Program-made: the position numbers and the translations under genes
Shown: positions 13,226 to 20,863 of the stretch, piece by piece
Numbering within the stretch: position 1 is the stretch's first letter
Layout of the letters: each line of letters starts with the position of its first letter
The notes under the pieces: model-generated
What the model was told of the DNA's origin: nothing
Databases searched by the model: none
What the model saw: only the letters and a program-made list of their open reading frames with translations
IMG/VR virus record: IMGVR_UViG_3300042350_000992
Coordinates: 1 to 39,404 of that record
Source of the DNA: a virus
Length of the DNA: 39,404 bases
Reading direction: 5' to 3' (one strand)

Positions 13226-13592
13226 CTTTGATTTAGACCTATCTGTTGGACATGAAGGCGAAGCATTAGTTAATGAACTATTAACTGGTGGTAAAACAAT
13301 TGAGGTTAAGACAGACCTTAAGTGGAAGAACACTGGTAACTTATATATAGAAACTGTGTGTTGGTCACACAACAATGATGAGTGGTACCCATCAGGATTA
13401 TCTGCAACTAAGGCTGACTACTGGGCATTTGTATTAGAAGGTTCAATATTTATTGTGCCAACAAAAGATTTAAGGCATGCTGTTAGCATACATGGCAAGC
13501 CAATTACCTGTAACATACCGCCCAACCCCAGCAAGGGCTATCTAATTAGACCCGATAAAGTATTTGAGATAGTAGCAGAGTTATCTAGGTAG
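13206..13592 (+). CDS. PD-(D/E)XK-like nuclease
   Basis: 128 residues. DLSVGHEGEALVNELL (E17 or E19) followed by KTIEVKTDLKWKNTGNLYIE (E33, K35, E49) fits the E-x-K core of restriction-type nucleases. A later SGLSATKADYWAFVL segment is common in this group. The gene overlaps the 12728 gene by 20 bases and AGGGAG precedes the ATG (ATG 13209 also possible). It is the last rightward gene before the two-way terminator. Confidence 0.65.
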   Translation: MMSKLSDFDLDLSVGHEGEALVNELLTGGKTIEVKTDLKWKNTGNLYIETVCWSHNNDEWYPSGLSATKADYWAFVLEGSIFIVPTKDLRHAVSIHGKPITCNIPPNPSKGYLIRPDKVFEIVAELSR

Positions 13593-13611
13593 TTAGGGGA
13601 AGACTATTTAG

Positions 13612-13663
13612 AAAACAAAAAAGACCCCCCGACCAGATAAAACTGGAAGGGGGGTTTTGTTTT
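13612..13663. terminator. Bidirectional terminator between convergent blocks
   Basis: CCCCCC (13625-13630) pairs with GGGGGG (13649-13654), and CCAG (13633-13636) with CTGG (13643-13646). An A-rich stretch lies to the left and TTTTGTTTT to the right, so each strand has a T-run after the hairpin. It separates the rightward early block from the leftward late block. Confidence 0.9.
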
Positions 13664-13670
13664 GCTAGTG

Positions 13671-13862
13671 CTACTTAGTAAGCCCAAATTCTGGCGCTGA
13701 CTTATCCAATGCTTTCAGGATAGGACCAACCAAACCTGCAACAAATGCTGCTGCTAATACTTTAGGGTCACGTTGTCCTGCTGTATACAACGCAACTGCT
13801 GCGGCAGCAGCGGCACGAATGTATGAGAGTGCAATTTGTTTTGCTTTTTCTTTGTCTATCAT
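13671..13862 (-). CDS. Small membrane protein, holin-like
   Basis: 63 residues with two hydrophobic stretches (about 11-28: ALSYIRAAAAAAVALYTA, and 35-50: VLAAAFVAGLVGPILK) and charged ends. It is the last late gene, directly after the endolysin gene, with AAGGAGAACC before the ATG. Position and topology suggest a holin or antiholin, but holins have no shared sequence signature, so this is an inference. Confidence 0.55.
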   Translation of the reverse strand: MIDKEKAKQIALSYIRAAAAAAVALYTAGQRDPKVLAAAFVAGLVGPILKALDKSAPEFGLTK

Positions 13863-13870
13863 GGTTCTCC

Positions 13871-14608
13871 TTAAAGGAACTTAACTAACTCAGCCCAAGT
13901 CTTTGGACCAATGATGCCATTAGAATCAATTATGTCATGGTTATCTTGGAACTTAATTACAGCAGCCTTGGTTTTAGGACCATAGACTCCATCAGCAATT
14001 AAACCAAGGGCTTTCTGTACAACCTTAACACCATTGCTCTTATCCCCAGGCTTAATAGTCCCAGGAAATTCTGGCTTATCTGATACTGGTACAGCAACAT
14101 TAACTTCATTGCCTGTGTAGTTAGGGCGACCAAAGCCAACGATAGATACCATTACCTTTTTCTTATTGGCAATATATCCACGAGTCTTAACCGCTACCTC
14201 ACCACCATTACGCTGGTCTCCCTTAGGATTGCCAGCAGTATTACCCTCGATACAGGTAAGAGTTCCATCTCCGTTGTTTTCAATTACAATACCAACGTGA
14301 GAGATTCTATCTACACCATCTCCAGGGAAATCAAAGAAAGCAATATCGCCAGGTACTGGCTTAGCATTCTTAGCATCAGTCCAAACGCCCATCTTTTTGA
14401 ATGCACCAGCACCAGCAACAGTAGATACCATATTAGGTACCTTCACTCCTGCTTGGTTAGCACACCACATTACAAATGAGCCACACCAAGGTAGGAAGTT
14501 TGCCTTAGTAAAGGCACCGTACTTGGTTTGATTATCCTTTGGACCTTCGATAGTTCCAACTTCTTTTTTGGCAACCTCTATGATTGCAGCGACTGTTCCC
14601 TTTTTCAT
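13871..14608 (-). CDS. Endolysin: CHAP-type amidase/peptidase with PG-binding domain
   Basis: 245 residues. The N-terminal domain (1-155) is NlpC/P60-CHAP-like, with WCGSFVMWC (C42), SHVGIVIE (H104) and TCIEGN (E121) forming the Cys-His catalytic set. The C-terminal domain (about 177-245) is a PG_binding_1 repeat: GVKVVQKALG, DGVYGPKTKAAVIKFQ, GIIGPKTWAEL. There is no signal peptide, so release needs a holin. The start overlaps the upstream membrane-protein stop (TAATG). It cuts host peptidoglycan at the end of infection. Confidence 0.9.
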   Translation of the reverse strand: MKKGTVAAIIEVAKKEVGTIEGPKDNQTKYGAFTKANFLPWCGSFVMWCANQAGVKVPNMVSTVAGAGAFKKMGVWTDAKNAKPVPGDIAFFDFPGDGVDRISHVGIVIENNGDGTLTCIEGNTAGNPKGDQRNGGEVAVKTRGYIANKKKVMVSIVGFGRPNYTGNEVNVAVPVSDKPEFPGTIKPGDKSNGVKVVQKALGLIADGVYGPKTKAAVIKFQDNHDIIDSNGIIGPKTWAELVKFL

Positions 14609-14919
14609 TAGTTGTAGTTAGGGTCAATCTTCGCTTGCTTGTCAGCAGCCTGACGATTTTCTACCTCTGTATCGGCAACAGTCTTAGCGCCTTTATCTAC
14701 AGTTGAGAATGCAGCATTGATTTCATCAAGAGATAGTTTGCCATCATCCATAAATGCACGGGCTAACTTCTCTACTACTGCTGCTACTGCTGTAAGACCA
14801 GCCACAGTTACTGCTGTAATTGTATCTACGCCAGCAATAGCACCAGCACCAATCACAGACAGACCAGATGCTGCAAAGACAGCAACGATACGCATTAATA
14901 CATTTTTAAGTGATGCCAT
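14608..14919 (-). CDS. Holin-like membrane protein
   Basis: 103 residues with a hydrophobic N-terminal half (about 5-55: IVAVFAASGLSVIGAGAIAG, then AVTVAGLTAVAAVVEKLA) that can form two spans, and a charged helical C-terminal half ending KQAKIDPNYN. This layout fits actinophage holins beside an endolysin. It overlaps the endolysin start and the upstream 56-residue gene stop by one to three bases. Confidence 0.7.
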   Translation of the reverse strand: MASLKNVLMRIVAVFAASGLSVIGAGAIAGVDTITAVTVAGLTAVAAVVEKLARAFMDDGKLSLDEINAAFSTVDKGAKTVADTEVENRQAADKQAKIDPNYN

Positions 14920-15089
14920 TATTCATCCTTTGGGTTACGTAGTTTGAAAGTAATACCCCATACGAATAGGGATAAAACAATTGCATAACCAACTACAGTT
15001 TTGGCTGAACCTTCTAGCACAACCCAGGCAATAAACATACCTAGTAATGTCCATAGTTGATTAAAAATATCTGAGAACCAGGCTTTCAT
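14919..15089 (-). CDS. Small two-span membrane protein
   Basis: 56 residues, MKAWFSDIFNQLWTLLGMFI and on, with two hydrophobic spans (about 12-25 and 31-48) and a charged end RNPKDE. A perfect AGGAGG lies 5' of the ATG, and start and stop overlap both neighbours (ATGA and TAATG). A second holin or an antiholin is plausible in this place; the sequence alone does not decide. Confidence 0.6.
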   Translation of the reverse strand: MKAWFSDIFNQLWTLLGMFIAWVVLEGSAKTVVGYAIVLSLFVWGITFKLRNPKDE

Positions 15090-16216
15090 GGTTTCCTCCT
15101 AAGTGCGGCTGCTGCACCAGCGGATGCTGCTGCTTGTGTTGCAATATTTCCAGCGATAACTGCAGAGATGATTACCTTTTCAGATTCTTCTCTTACCTCT
15201 GGTGACATGTCCGCCCCTACTTGACTCAGTGCAGCCAATGCTGCAGCAGGGTCAGTAAACAATTCTTGTAGTAAGGCAGCAGGGTCTTGCAATAAAGCAA
15301 TTGCTACTGCTTGTTCTTGAGTTAGTACTACACCATTATCAAGAACCACTGTCTCTTCTTCTAGTTCTTCAACTGGTACCACTTCTGGTACCAGTTCTGG
15401 CTCTGGTATAACTTCCTCTTCAACCTCTTCTTCAGGCTCTGTAATAGGCTCTGGAGCCTCTTCTGGGGCTATTTCCTCAGTCACTTCAGGCTCAGGCAAA
15501 GGCTCTTCCTCTTCAGGAACAACCACAGGTTCCTCTACAGACTCAGGTACAACCACAGGAACTACTGGTGGTATAGGTACAACAGGCTCAGGTTGAGATG
15601 TAGCCGTGCTACCATCTACTGGTGCAACAATTGTTGCCGTATCGGAAGGAACTGTTGATGTCTCAGTTGGTGCTGGGGTTACTGTTGGGGTTTCTGTTTG
15701 GCTGGTCTGTGTCTCTTGTGCAGAACTCGCAGAAGGCGAAGGTTCGGGAGTTGGAGAAGGAGTTGGTGAAGGTTCAGGGCTACTTGACGGACTCGGAGTT
15801 GGAGTTGCACTCTCTGAAGGAGTTGGTTCAGGAGTTGCAGTTACAGTCTCACTTGGTGAAGGAGAAGGAGTTGGTTCAGATGGAGTGGGACTTGAAGGGT
15901 CAGTAATTACTCCGTTGTAATAACCAAGAGCACCACCGTTAAGAGTATCACTGACATAAATGTTATAAGGAAGAGCATAACCACCTGTGCAATAGAAGGC
16001 TGGTATGTATCCCTTATCAGCAAAGAACTGATTAGAGTTATCCCAACCTATTTGAAATGTACGTTGTTCCCCTGCAGGGTTAGCACATATAACTGACGTG
16101 TTTGCAATATCAGCATTAGCAGATGGAATCATAAAGATAGATGTTCCAAATACTAAAAAGAATACTGCTAATAAATTATTTCTTTTCTGAAAGAAGAAAA
16201 TAGATTTGGTCGACAC
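15086..16216 (-). CDS. Secreted, membrane-anchored Pro/Ser/Thr/Glu-rich protein
   Basis: 376 residues from a GTG start. Residues 1-35 form a signal peptide ending SANA. Residues 36-105 are a folded-looking part with two Cys. Residues 106-190 are a Pro/Ser/Thr spacer (SPTPSEPTPSPSPSE and similar), and 208-290 a Pro/Val/Glu spacer. The C-terminal part has LTQEQAVAIALLQDPAALLQ, then a hydrophobic stretch (349-371) and RRKP. Signal peptide plus C-terminal anchor and a long spacer point to a protein crossing the cell wall. It lies between lysis and tail genes. Host-cell surface display, superinfection block or lysis aid are all possible. The start overlaps the upstream gene by 41 bases. Confidence 0.7.
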   Translation of the reverse strand: MSTKSIFFFQKRNNLLAVFFLVFGTSIFMIPSANADIANTSVICANPAGEQRTFQIGWDNSNQFFADKGYIPAFYCTGGYALPYNIYVSDTLNGGALGYYNGVITDPSSPTPSEPTPSPSPSETVTATPEPTPSESATPTPSPSSSPEPSPTPSPTPEPSPSASSAQETQTSQTETPTVTPAPTETSTVPSDTATIVAPVDGSTATSQPEPVVPIPPVVPVVVPESVEEPVVVPEEEEPLPEPEVTEEIAPEEAPEPITEPEEEVEEEVIPEPELVPEVVPVEELEEETVVLDNGVVLTQEQAVAIALLQDPAALLQELFTDPAAALAALSQVGADMSPEVREESEKVIISAVIAGNIATQAAASAGAAAALRRKP

Positions 16217-16379
16217 GGGTTTCCAATCGAGTAATGCGTCCCTCTAGGTTGTGTCCCCCGTTGCCATCAGGTTTAAGTTCTGATAGATAATGTTTTACTA
16301 GCCATCTAATTGAACCAGCAAAACTGGCTACAATAGTTGCGACTGCTACTGCTAAGCCAGCCCAATCTGTGCTACTCAT
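16176..16379 (-). CDS. Small membrane protein with C-terminal coiled coil
   Basis: 67 residues: one N-terminal hydrophobic span (about 6-27: WAGLAVAVATIVASFAGSIR) and a C-terminal heptad segment (LEGRITRLETRVDQIYFLLS). Such small proteins are frequent near actinophage lysis cassettes and may be holin-like or tail-associated. It overlaps the upstream beta-propeller gene stop (TAATG) and the downstream secreted protein gene. Confidence 0.6.
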   Translation of the reverse strand: MSSTDWAGLAVAVATIVASFAGSIRWLVKHYLSELKPDGNGGHNLEGRITRLETRVDQIYFLLSEKK

Positions 16380-18352
16380 TATACTGTCCTAATCGTAATC
16401 TCAATTACGCCTCCAAATCCATCAAACCTTCTGTCTGGTGGAGTCATACGAGTAAAAGATATCTGGTCAATAATTACTTGACGACTTTCACCAGTGGTTA
16501 AATCTTGCCAGGTAACAACATCGCCATTTTCTTCTATGTTTTCTAGTACTTGTAACCTCTGTAATGCTGAACCTTCATAGCCAGATATTACATTGTATCT
16601 ATCTGTCTCTAAATCAAAGCAGTAAACAGGAAACTTTAAGTTTCTTTGTCTAGGCGTAGCAATAGTAGCCTTTGCTTGATAGCCTTTAAATATAGGACCA
16701 GTTGATGTAGTACTTGAGTCACGATTAAATGTAAACTTATATGCTACATATTCTTGTGCAGTTTCAGGCTGAGATGTAGTTACCTCAACAGCAGTTACCC
16801 CTGTTTCATAGGTAATGTGGTCATATGGAACATCATTCTTATCTATAGTTGCTAGTGTTAATGAACCTTTAGTAAAGTCACCACGTGCTAATAGACGCTT
16901 AAAGTTCTTAGGTTCAAGGGTGCCGTATCTAATATAACCTGTAGTTATATAACCAGTTGTGGCTAAGACTGAGGTTGATTGAATAGCAATACCATTGCTA
17001 CCCGATGTAGTAAATGCTATCTGATTTGAGTTACCTACAAAATTTACAGTAGTAGCGTAGCCAGTAGCCCCATCTAAATAGGTGTCTTTGGCGTAAGCAA
17101 ACCGCAATGTCTCAAGTTCGTTACCTAAATCAATTCTATATAGCCCAGCATAACCATTAATAGAACCAGTTACCCACGCAAACCTATCTCTAAATGCAAA
17201 ATCTAACCCAGTATTGGCTGCTTCAATAATTAATGGACCATAAGATAGGTCTCCATTAGTATCTGATATCGTAGCAACACGGACACCTTTGTTAGTACCA
17301 ATTAATAGATACCCTAAATAAGATTCAATTTTATGAGCATACTCACCACTAGGTAGTTGCGCTGCAACTATACCTGAAGTAAGAGTTGGCATAACACCAG
17401 CAGTATTTAAAGTAAACTTATAGATAGCACCATTAGTACCAGCGTAGCCAGCAGCATAAATAGCAGAGCCACCTTCAGATATGGATGTCCACTCCCAAGA
17501 AGAGTTAGGATGGGTGTATATAGCAGTAGGTAAGTTATGGGTAGTACCCTTTGCATTAGTTAACTCATAGATAGATGCATCAATGCCAGCAACTAATCGT
17601 TGTTTAACCCAACTAAGAACTACCCTAGTTTTATCACCTTGAAAATCATAATACTTTGTATAGCCAGCAGTAGGTGTAGCAATAGGACCTGTATAAAGAT
17701 GGTCATTGTCTGCTATAAATAGATGAATACCATCAGTTGCAATATCTTTAATTGAAGTATCTAATGGTGACGGGCTAATACTAGTTACGTCTGTATAAGC
17801 AACAGCAGTACCAGCAGATGTGTAGTTATTAATAGTTGTACTTGCTGGAATCCAGCCAAGCAGTTTATCTGTAGAACCATCTACAATAGATAAAGATTTA
17901 TATACACCGCTAGTTACACCGCTAAGGTTGGCTGTTTCTTTAAGTAAGGTAACCTCACCTTTAACCCAAACATCTACATTGTTACTATCTGTAAACCTAT
18001 GTGCGACTATCTCGCCAGCAGATGGGTCATAGAACTTAATCCCAGTACCATTATGAAAAGATGATTGACTTCTTAGCCACCAGCCTGTAAGTGATTGCTC
18101 ACCTGGCTCTTGGTTATTATCAAATTGTTCTTTACGATATGGAGCAGTCTGTCTAATATATGGGCGTGCATCACCAATAGCGTATAAAAATGGTTGCCCA
18201 CCTAAGGCTACATCGTATGACTCACCTGAGTTTTGCCATGTTGAAGATGAAGATAGGATACCAATTTCTGCAATACCACGAGCGGTAGGTAAACCATCAT
18301 CTGCCAGTGGGTGTACATTATCGTCACCTTCGGTAATATCACGACCAGCCAC
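16379..18352 (-). CDS. Tail-associated protein, probable beta-propeller
   Basis: 657 residues. Repeated units with short beta strands and Gly/Asp turns (for example GTNKGVRVATISDTNGDLSY, DRFAWVTGSINGYAGLYRID, AAGYAGTNGAIYKFTLN) suggest a beta-propeller in the middle, about 190-450. The last 200 residues include a VTTSQPETAQEYVAYKFTFN region and a beta-rich end. It lies directly after the glycosyltransferase and glycine-rich tail genes, so a structural or receptor-contact role is likely. No enzyme motif is seen. The TAATG overlap with the next gene supports the end. Confidence 0.6.
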   Translation of the reverse strand: MAGRDITEGDDNVHPLADDGLPTARGIAEIGILSSSSTWQNSGESYDVALGGQPFLYAIGDARPYIRQTAPYRKEQFDNNQEPGEQSLTGWWLRSQSSFHNGTGIKFYDPSAGEIVAHRFTDSNNVDVWVKGEVTLLKETANLSGVTSGVYKSLSIVDGSTDKLLGWIPASTTINNYTSAGTAVAYTDVTSISPSPLDTSIKDIATDGIHLFIADNDHLYTGPIATPTAGYTKYYDFQGDKTRVVLSWVKQRLVAGIDASIYELTNAKGTTHNLPTAIYTHPNSSWEWTSISEGGSAIYAAGYAGTNGAIYKFTLNTAGVMPTLTSGIVAAQLPSGEYAHKIESYLGYLLIGTNKGVRVATISDTNGDLSYGPLIIEAANTGLDFAFRDRFAWVTGSINGYAGLYRIDLGNELETLRFAYAKDTYLDGATGYATTVNFVGNSNQIAFTTSGSNGIAIQSTSVLATTGYITTGYIRYGTLEPKNFKRLLARGDFTKGSLTLATIDKNDVPYDHITYETGVTAVEVTTSQPETAQEYVAYKFTFNRDSSTTSTGPIFKGYQAKATIATPRQRNLKFPVYCFDLETDRYNVISGYEGSALQRLQVLENIEENGDVVTWQDLTTGESRQVIIDQISFTRMTPPDRRFDGFGGVIEITIRTV

Positions 18353-18353
18353 G

Positions 18354-19100
18354 TTACTCCTTAGGTTTTAGTTTTTCTGCTTCTTCTTTTAATTTCATTG
18401 CTTGTTCTTGCATTGCAGCCATGTTCCAATACAGCGCATAGTAATCAATATCTAAACTAAATCTTTTCATATGCTTTACTAACGCACCTGTATGGGCGTG
18501 TACTGGTATACCAGCAGCCCTAACCTTACGGAAGAAAACAATATCTTCGCCAATAAACTGGTCGCCTAATCCTTCTTGCTCAGCAAACATAGACTGGCCA
18601 GGATACTTAGCACGTAGTTTTGGCACGATAGATTTGTGCATTAGCACAAACCCCATACCAGCAGAGTCAACCTCTAGTAATTTATCTTTAGGTAGTGGAT
18701 GTATGTACTGGATTTCATACTCAGATATGTTCTTAAAGATACAAGGGAATGGTCTCATTACTGAGGACTCATTCTCCTTTGAGATAAAGTAAACACCACT
18801 AACTATTGGGCGTAACTCTTTATCTGCTGCATCCCATACCTTCTTAAGTACATCTGTAGTTAGGTAGATGTCTGAATCTACCCATAGTATCCAGTCTGTC
18901 TTAACATCGTCAGCCCATTTATCAAGGGCTATCTGTCTTTGTCTGCCAATCTGATTACCCTGTACTCGCATAGCATTGTTAATATGCATGCCCGCTTGTG
19001 GGGCTGTAAGTATTACGTAGGTTAAACCTTCAGCAAACTTACCATCAACCATTCCATTATCACACCACGCAATAGTTACTGTTTCTTTTGGTCTTATCAT
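18354..19100 (-). CDS. GT-A family glycosyltransferase
   Basis: 248 residues. ILWVDSDIYL at 71-80 holds the metal-binding DxD (D75-S-D77) of GT-A enzymes. NQIGRQRQIAL precedes it as in GT2-like sugar transferases, and GEDIVFFRKVRAAGI at about 184-198 with HAHTG (H201, H203) matches the usual acidic base/metal region. It probably transfers a sugar from a nucleotide donor. Its place between two tail-type genes suggests that phage tail proteins or host surface glycans are the acceptor; which is not known. AAGGGGA precedes the ATG. Confidence 0.75.
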   Translation of the reverse strand: MIRPKETVTIAWCDNGMVDGKFAEGLTYVILTAPQAGMHINNAMRVQGNQIGRQRQIALDKWADDVKTDWILWVDSDIYLTTDVLKKVWDAADKELRPIVSGVYFISKENESSVMRPFPCIFKNISEYEIQYIHPLPKDKLLEVDSAGMGFVLMHKSIVPKLRAKYPGQSMFAEQEGLGDQFIGEDIVFFRKVRAAGIPVHAHTGALVKHMKRFSLDIDYYALYWNMAAMQEQAMKLKEEAEKLKPKE

Positions 19101-19122
19101 TGTGTCCCCTTATTTATTTAAA

Positions 19123-19962
19123 TTAACCAACAACTACTATAACTATTCCTGAACCGCCAGCGCCTCCAGCGTTACCATCAGTTCTATTACGAGTACCGCC
19201 TCCACCACCACCTGTGTTAGCAGTTCCAGCAGTGCTTGAATTTAAACCACCAGCACCACCACCACCTGTACCACCGCTTGCGCCACCACCATTATCATTT
19301 CCGCCCCCGCCGCCTGCATAGGTTACTGATGAACCAGTAATTGAATTAGCAGTACCATTACCACCAGCACCACCAACGCTTGCAGTTGCATTAGCACCTG
19401 CAGCACCAGCACCACCACCACCACCACTTCTATTACTATTACCTGCTCCACCGTTATTACCTTGTGAAAGTTGACTACTACCACCAGTACTGCCAGTGCC
19501 AGTTATACCGCCACCACTTCCACCGCTAAAACCAATAAGGGCTGGATTACCCTGTACAACTGCTGCACCAGCGCCACCACCAATTGCTACAAAATTGCCA
19601 ATAGCAGATGCATTTCCATTTAATCCAGCAGCGCCTGAAGTACCGCCACCTGTATATGTTTGACCAGCACCGCCAGCGCCAACAGTTACAGTTAATGTTC
19701 CAGCAGGAAGAATTGCTGCTGTATTATAAACAAATCCACCAGCACCACCACCACCACCTTCACCAACTCCACCTGAGCCTCCACCACCAACTAAAAGCAA
19801 TTCGCAAGTACCTGCTGTGCCAATAGTAATAGAACCAGAACCTGTAAACTTATAAATAGTTTTACCAGCACGGGTAGATGAATCAATATCTGGAGAACCA
19901 GTAGTAGCAGTTACGGTTGCTTTAGGTATTCCTCCTGCAGATACAGCACTAAATAATGGCAT
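19123..19962 (-). CDS. Glycine-rich tail adhesin-like protein
   Basis: 279 residues. A short N-terminal part (1-50) is followed by long Gly-rich stretches (LLVGGGGSGGVGEGGGGGAG and many more) divided by hydrophobic strands, ending in GIVIVVVG. This composition is seen in tail-tip adhesins with polyglycine-II sandwiches and in bacterial Gly-rich surface domains. It is a paralogue in style of the protein at 20863. A host-recognition role is likely by family and place but not proven. AAGGAGA precedes the ATG. Confidence 0.6.
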   Translation of the reverse strand: MPLFSAVSAGGIPKATVTATTGSPDIDSSTRAGKTIYKFTGSGSITIGTAGTCELLLVGGGGSGGVGEGGGGGAGGFVYNTAAILPAGTLTVTVGAGGAGQTYTGGGTSGAAGLNGNASAIGNFVAIGGGAGAAVVQGNPALIGFSGGSGGGITGTGSTGGSSQLSQGNNGGAGNSNRSGGGGGAGAAGANATASVGGAGGNGTANSITGSSVTYAGGGGGNDNGGGASGGTGGGGAGGLNSSTAGTANTGGGGGGTRNRTDGNAGGAGGSGIVIVVVG

Positions 19963-19971
19963 TATGTCTCC

Positions 19972-20517
19972 TTATGCGTACTTAATTGGACCAGCACCAA
20001 ATACAGTAAAGGTTGCTGATGCTGTTTTAACAATTGTATATGTGTATACATCTATAGCAGAAGCGTTGCCAGCAGCAGGTGCGGTTCCACCAGAATATTT
20101 AGGTGTTACGGCAGAGCCATCAATGTTAAATGCTGTTTGATAATATGCTGTGGCTCCATTAGTTACTAAAAAAGCAACAGTAATAGCATCACCTGTAGCA
20201 AGAACGGAGTTAAGAGTAGTGCCAGATGTGCCTCGTACATTTAATGTCCAGTTACCAGAGGCATCGGTTGTATAATAAAGAACACCCTGAGTAGAAGCAT
20301 CAAAGTTAACAGTTCCAGTAGCAGCAGTAGCCGATATAGTTGTACGTTCCTCTGGGCTAATAACTATAGGACTAGTTAAAGTAGGACCTGACGAAGCAGC
20401 CTTAGTATTAATCTGCGTCTGTATAGCAGAGGTAACTCCATCTAAGTAGCCTAACTCTGTTGCATCTACGGTAGAGGGTGCAGGGGCTGCGCTTGCTATA
20501 TCTCTTGCTTTAGTCAT
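19972..20517 (-). CDS. Tail fibre-like protein
   Basis: 181 residues. The N-terminal part has ATELGYLDGVTSAIQTQINT (about 19-39), the same module that ends the repeats of the large fibre at 22113. The rest is a beta-rich head (TTISATAATGTVNFDASTQG, then ALATGDAITVAFLV). It is probably a short fibre or the tip of a larger one. It overlaps the upstream gene by eight bases. Confidence 0.7.
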   Translation of the reverse strand: MTKARDIASAAPAPSTVDATELGYLDGVTSAIQTQINTKAASSGPTLTSPIVISPEERTTISATAATGTVNFDASTQGVLYYTTDASGNWTLNVRGTSGTTLNSVLATGDAITVAFLVTNGATAYYQTAFNIDGSAVTPKYSGGTAPAAGNASAIDVYTYTIVKTASATFTVFGAGPIKYA

Positions 20518-20863
20518 TGGTTACTTCCCTCCAGGTTAGGTCATCCTCTGACCAGTAGTAAAACTTACCTTCTGTTGTAGGCATAGGAGTAGGCGCTTGC
20601 CAACGGCAAGTAGCCTCATCTAATACCCAAGAGTTAAAAGGTTTAGGTGCTATAAAAGCATCTCTTGTAGCATCGTAGGTGTAACCTATACCTGCATAAT
20701 TCTTACGAATATTGTTATTGTAAGATGTTCTCTTACATACTTGACCTCTGAAGTTACCATACCAAGTTTCAGTATCTAATCCTTCAATAAGTTCAGTCTC
20801 ATCTATGCCTGTAATTACTTCAGTAACTACATTGTTGTTGTCTAAGAATGCGTAATGTGCCAT
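20510..20863 (-). CDS. Phage tail-associated conserved protein
   Basis: 117 residues starting MAHYAFLDNNNVVTEVITG; I use the ATG at 20863, which overlaps the upstream stop, rather than one 12 bases further out. KRTSYN, NYAGIGYTYDATRDAFIAPK and SWVLDEATCRW are a pattern I know from proteins beside tail fibres in marine and freshwater phages. The function is unproven; a fibre part or chaperone is usual for its place. Confidence 0.7.
   Translation of the reverse strand: MAHYAFLDNNNVVTEVITGIDETELIEGLDTETWYGNFRGQVCKRTSYNNNIRKNYAGIGYTYDATRDAFIAPKPFNSWVLDEATCRWQAPTPMPTTEGKFYYWSEDDLTWREVTND

Noticed and set aside
13612-13663. Possible attachment site at the GC hairpin
   Set aside because: No integrase gene and no tRNA-end match are seen; the T-runs on both sides fit a two-way terminator.
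15606-15920. Long plus-strand frames opposite the Pro/Thr-rich gene
   Set aside because: They are reverse-strand shadows of low-complexity codons and have no independent start signals.
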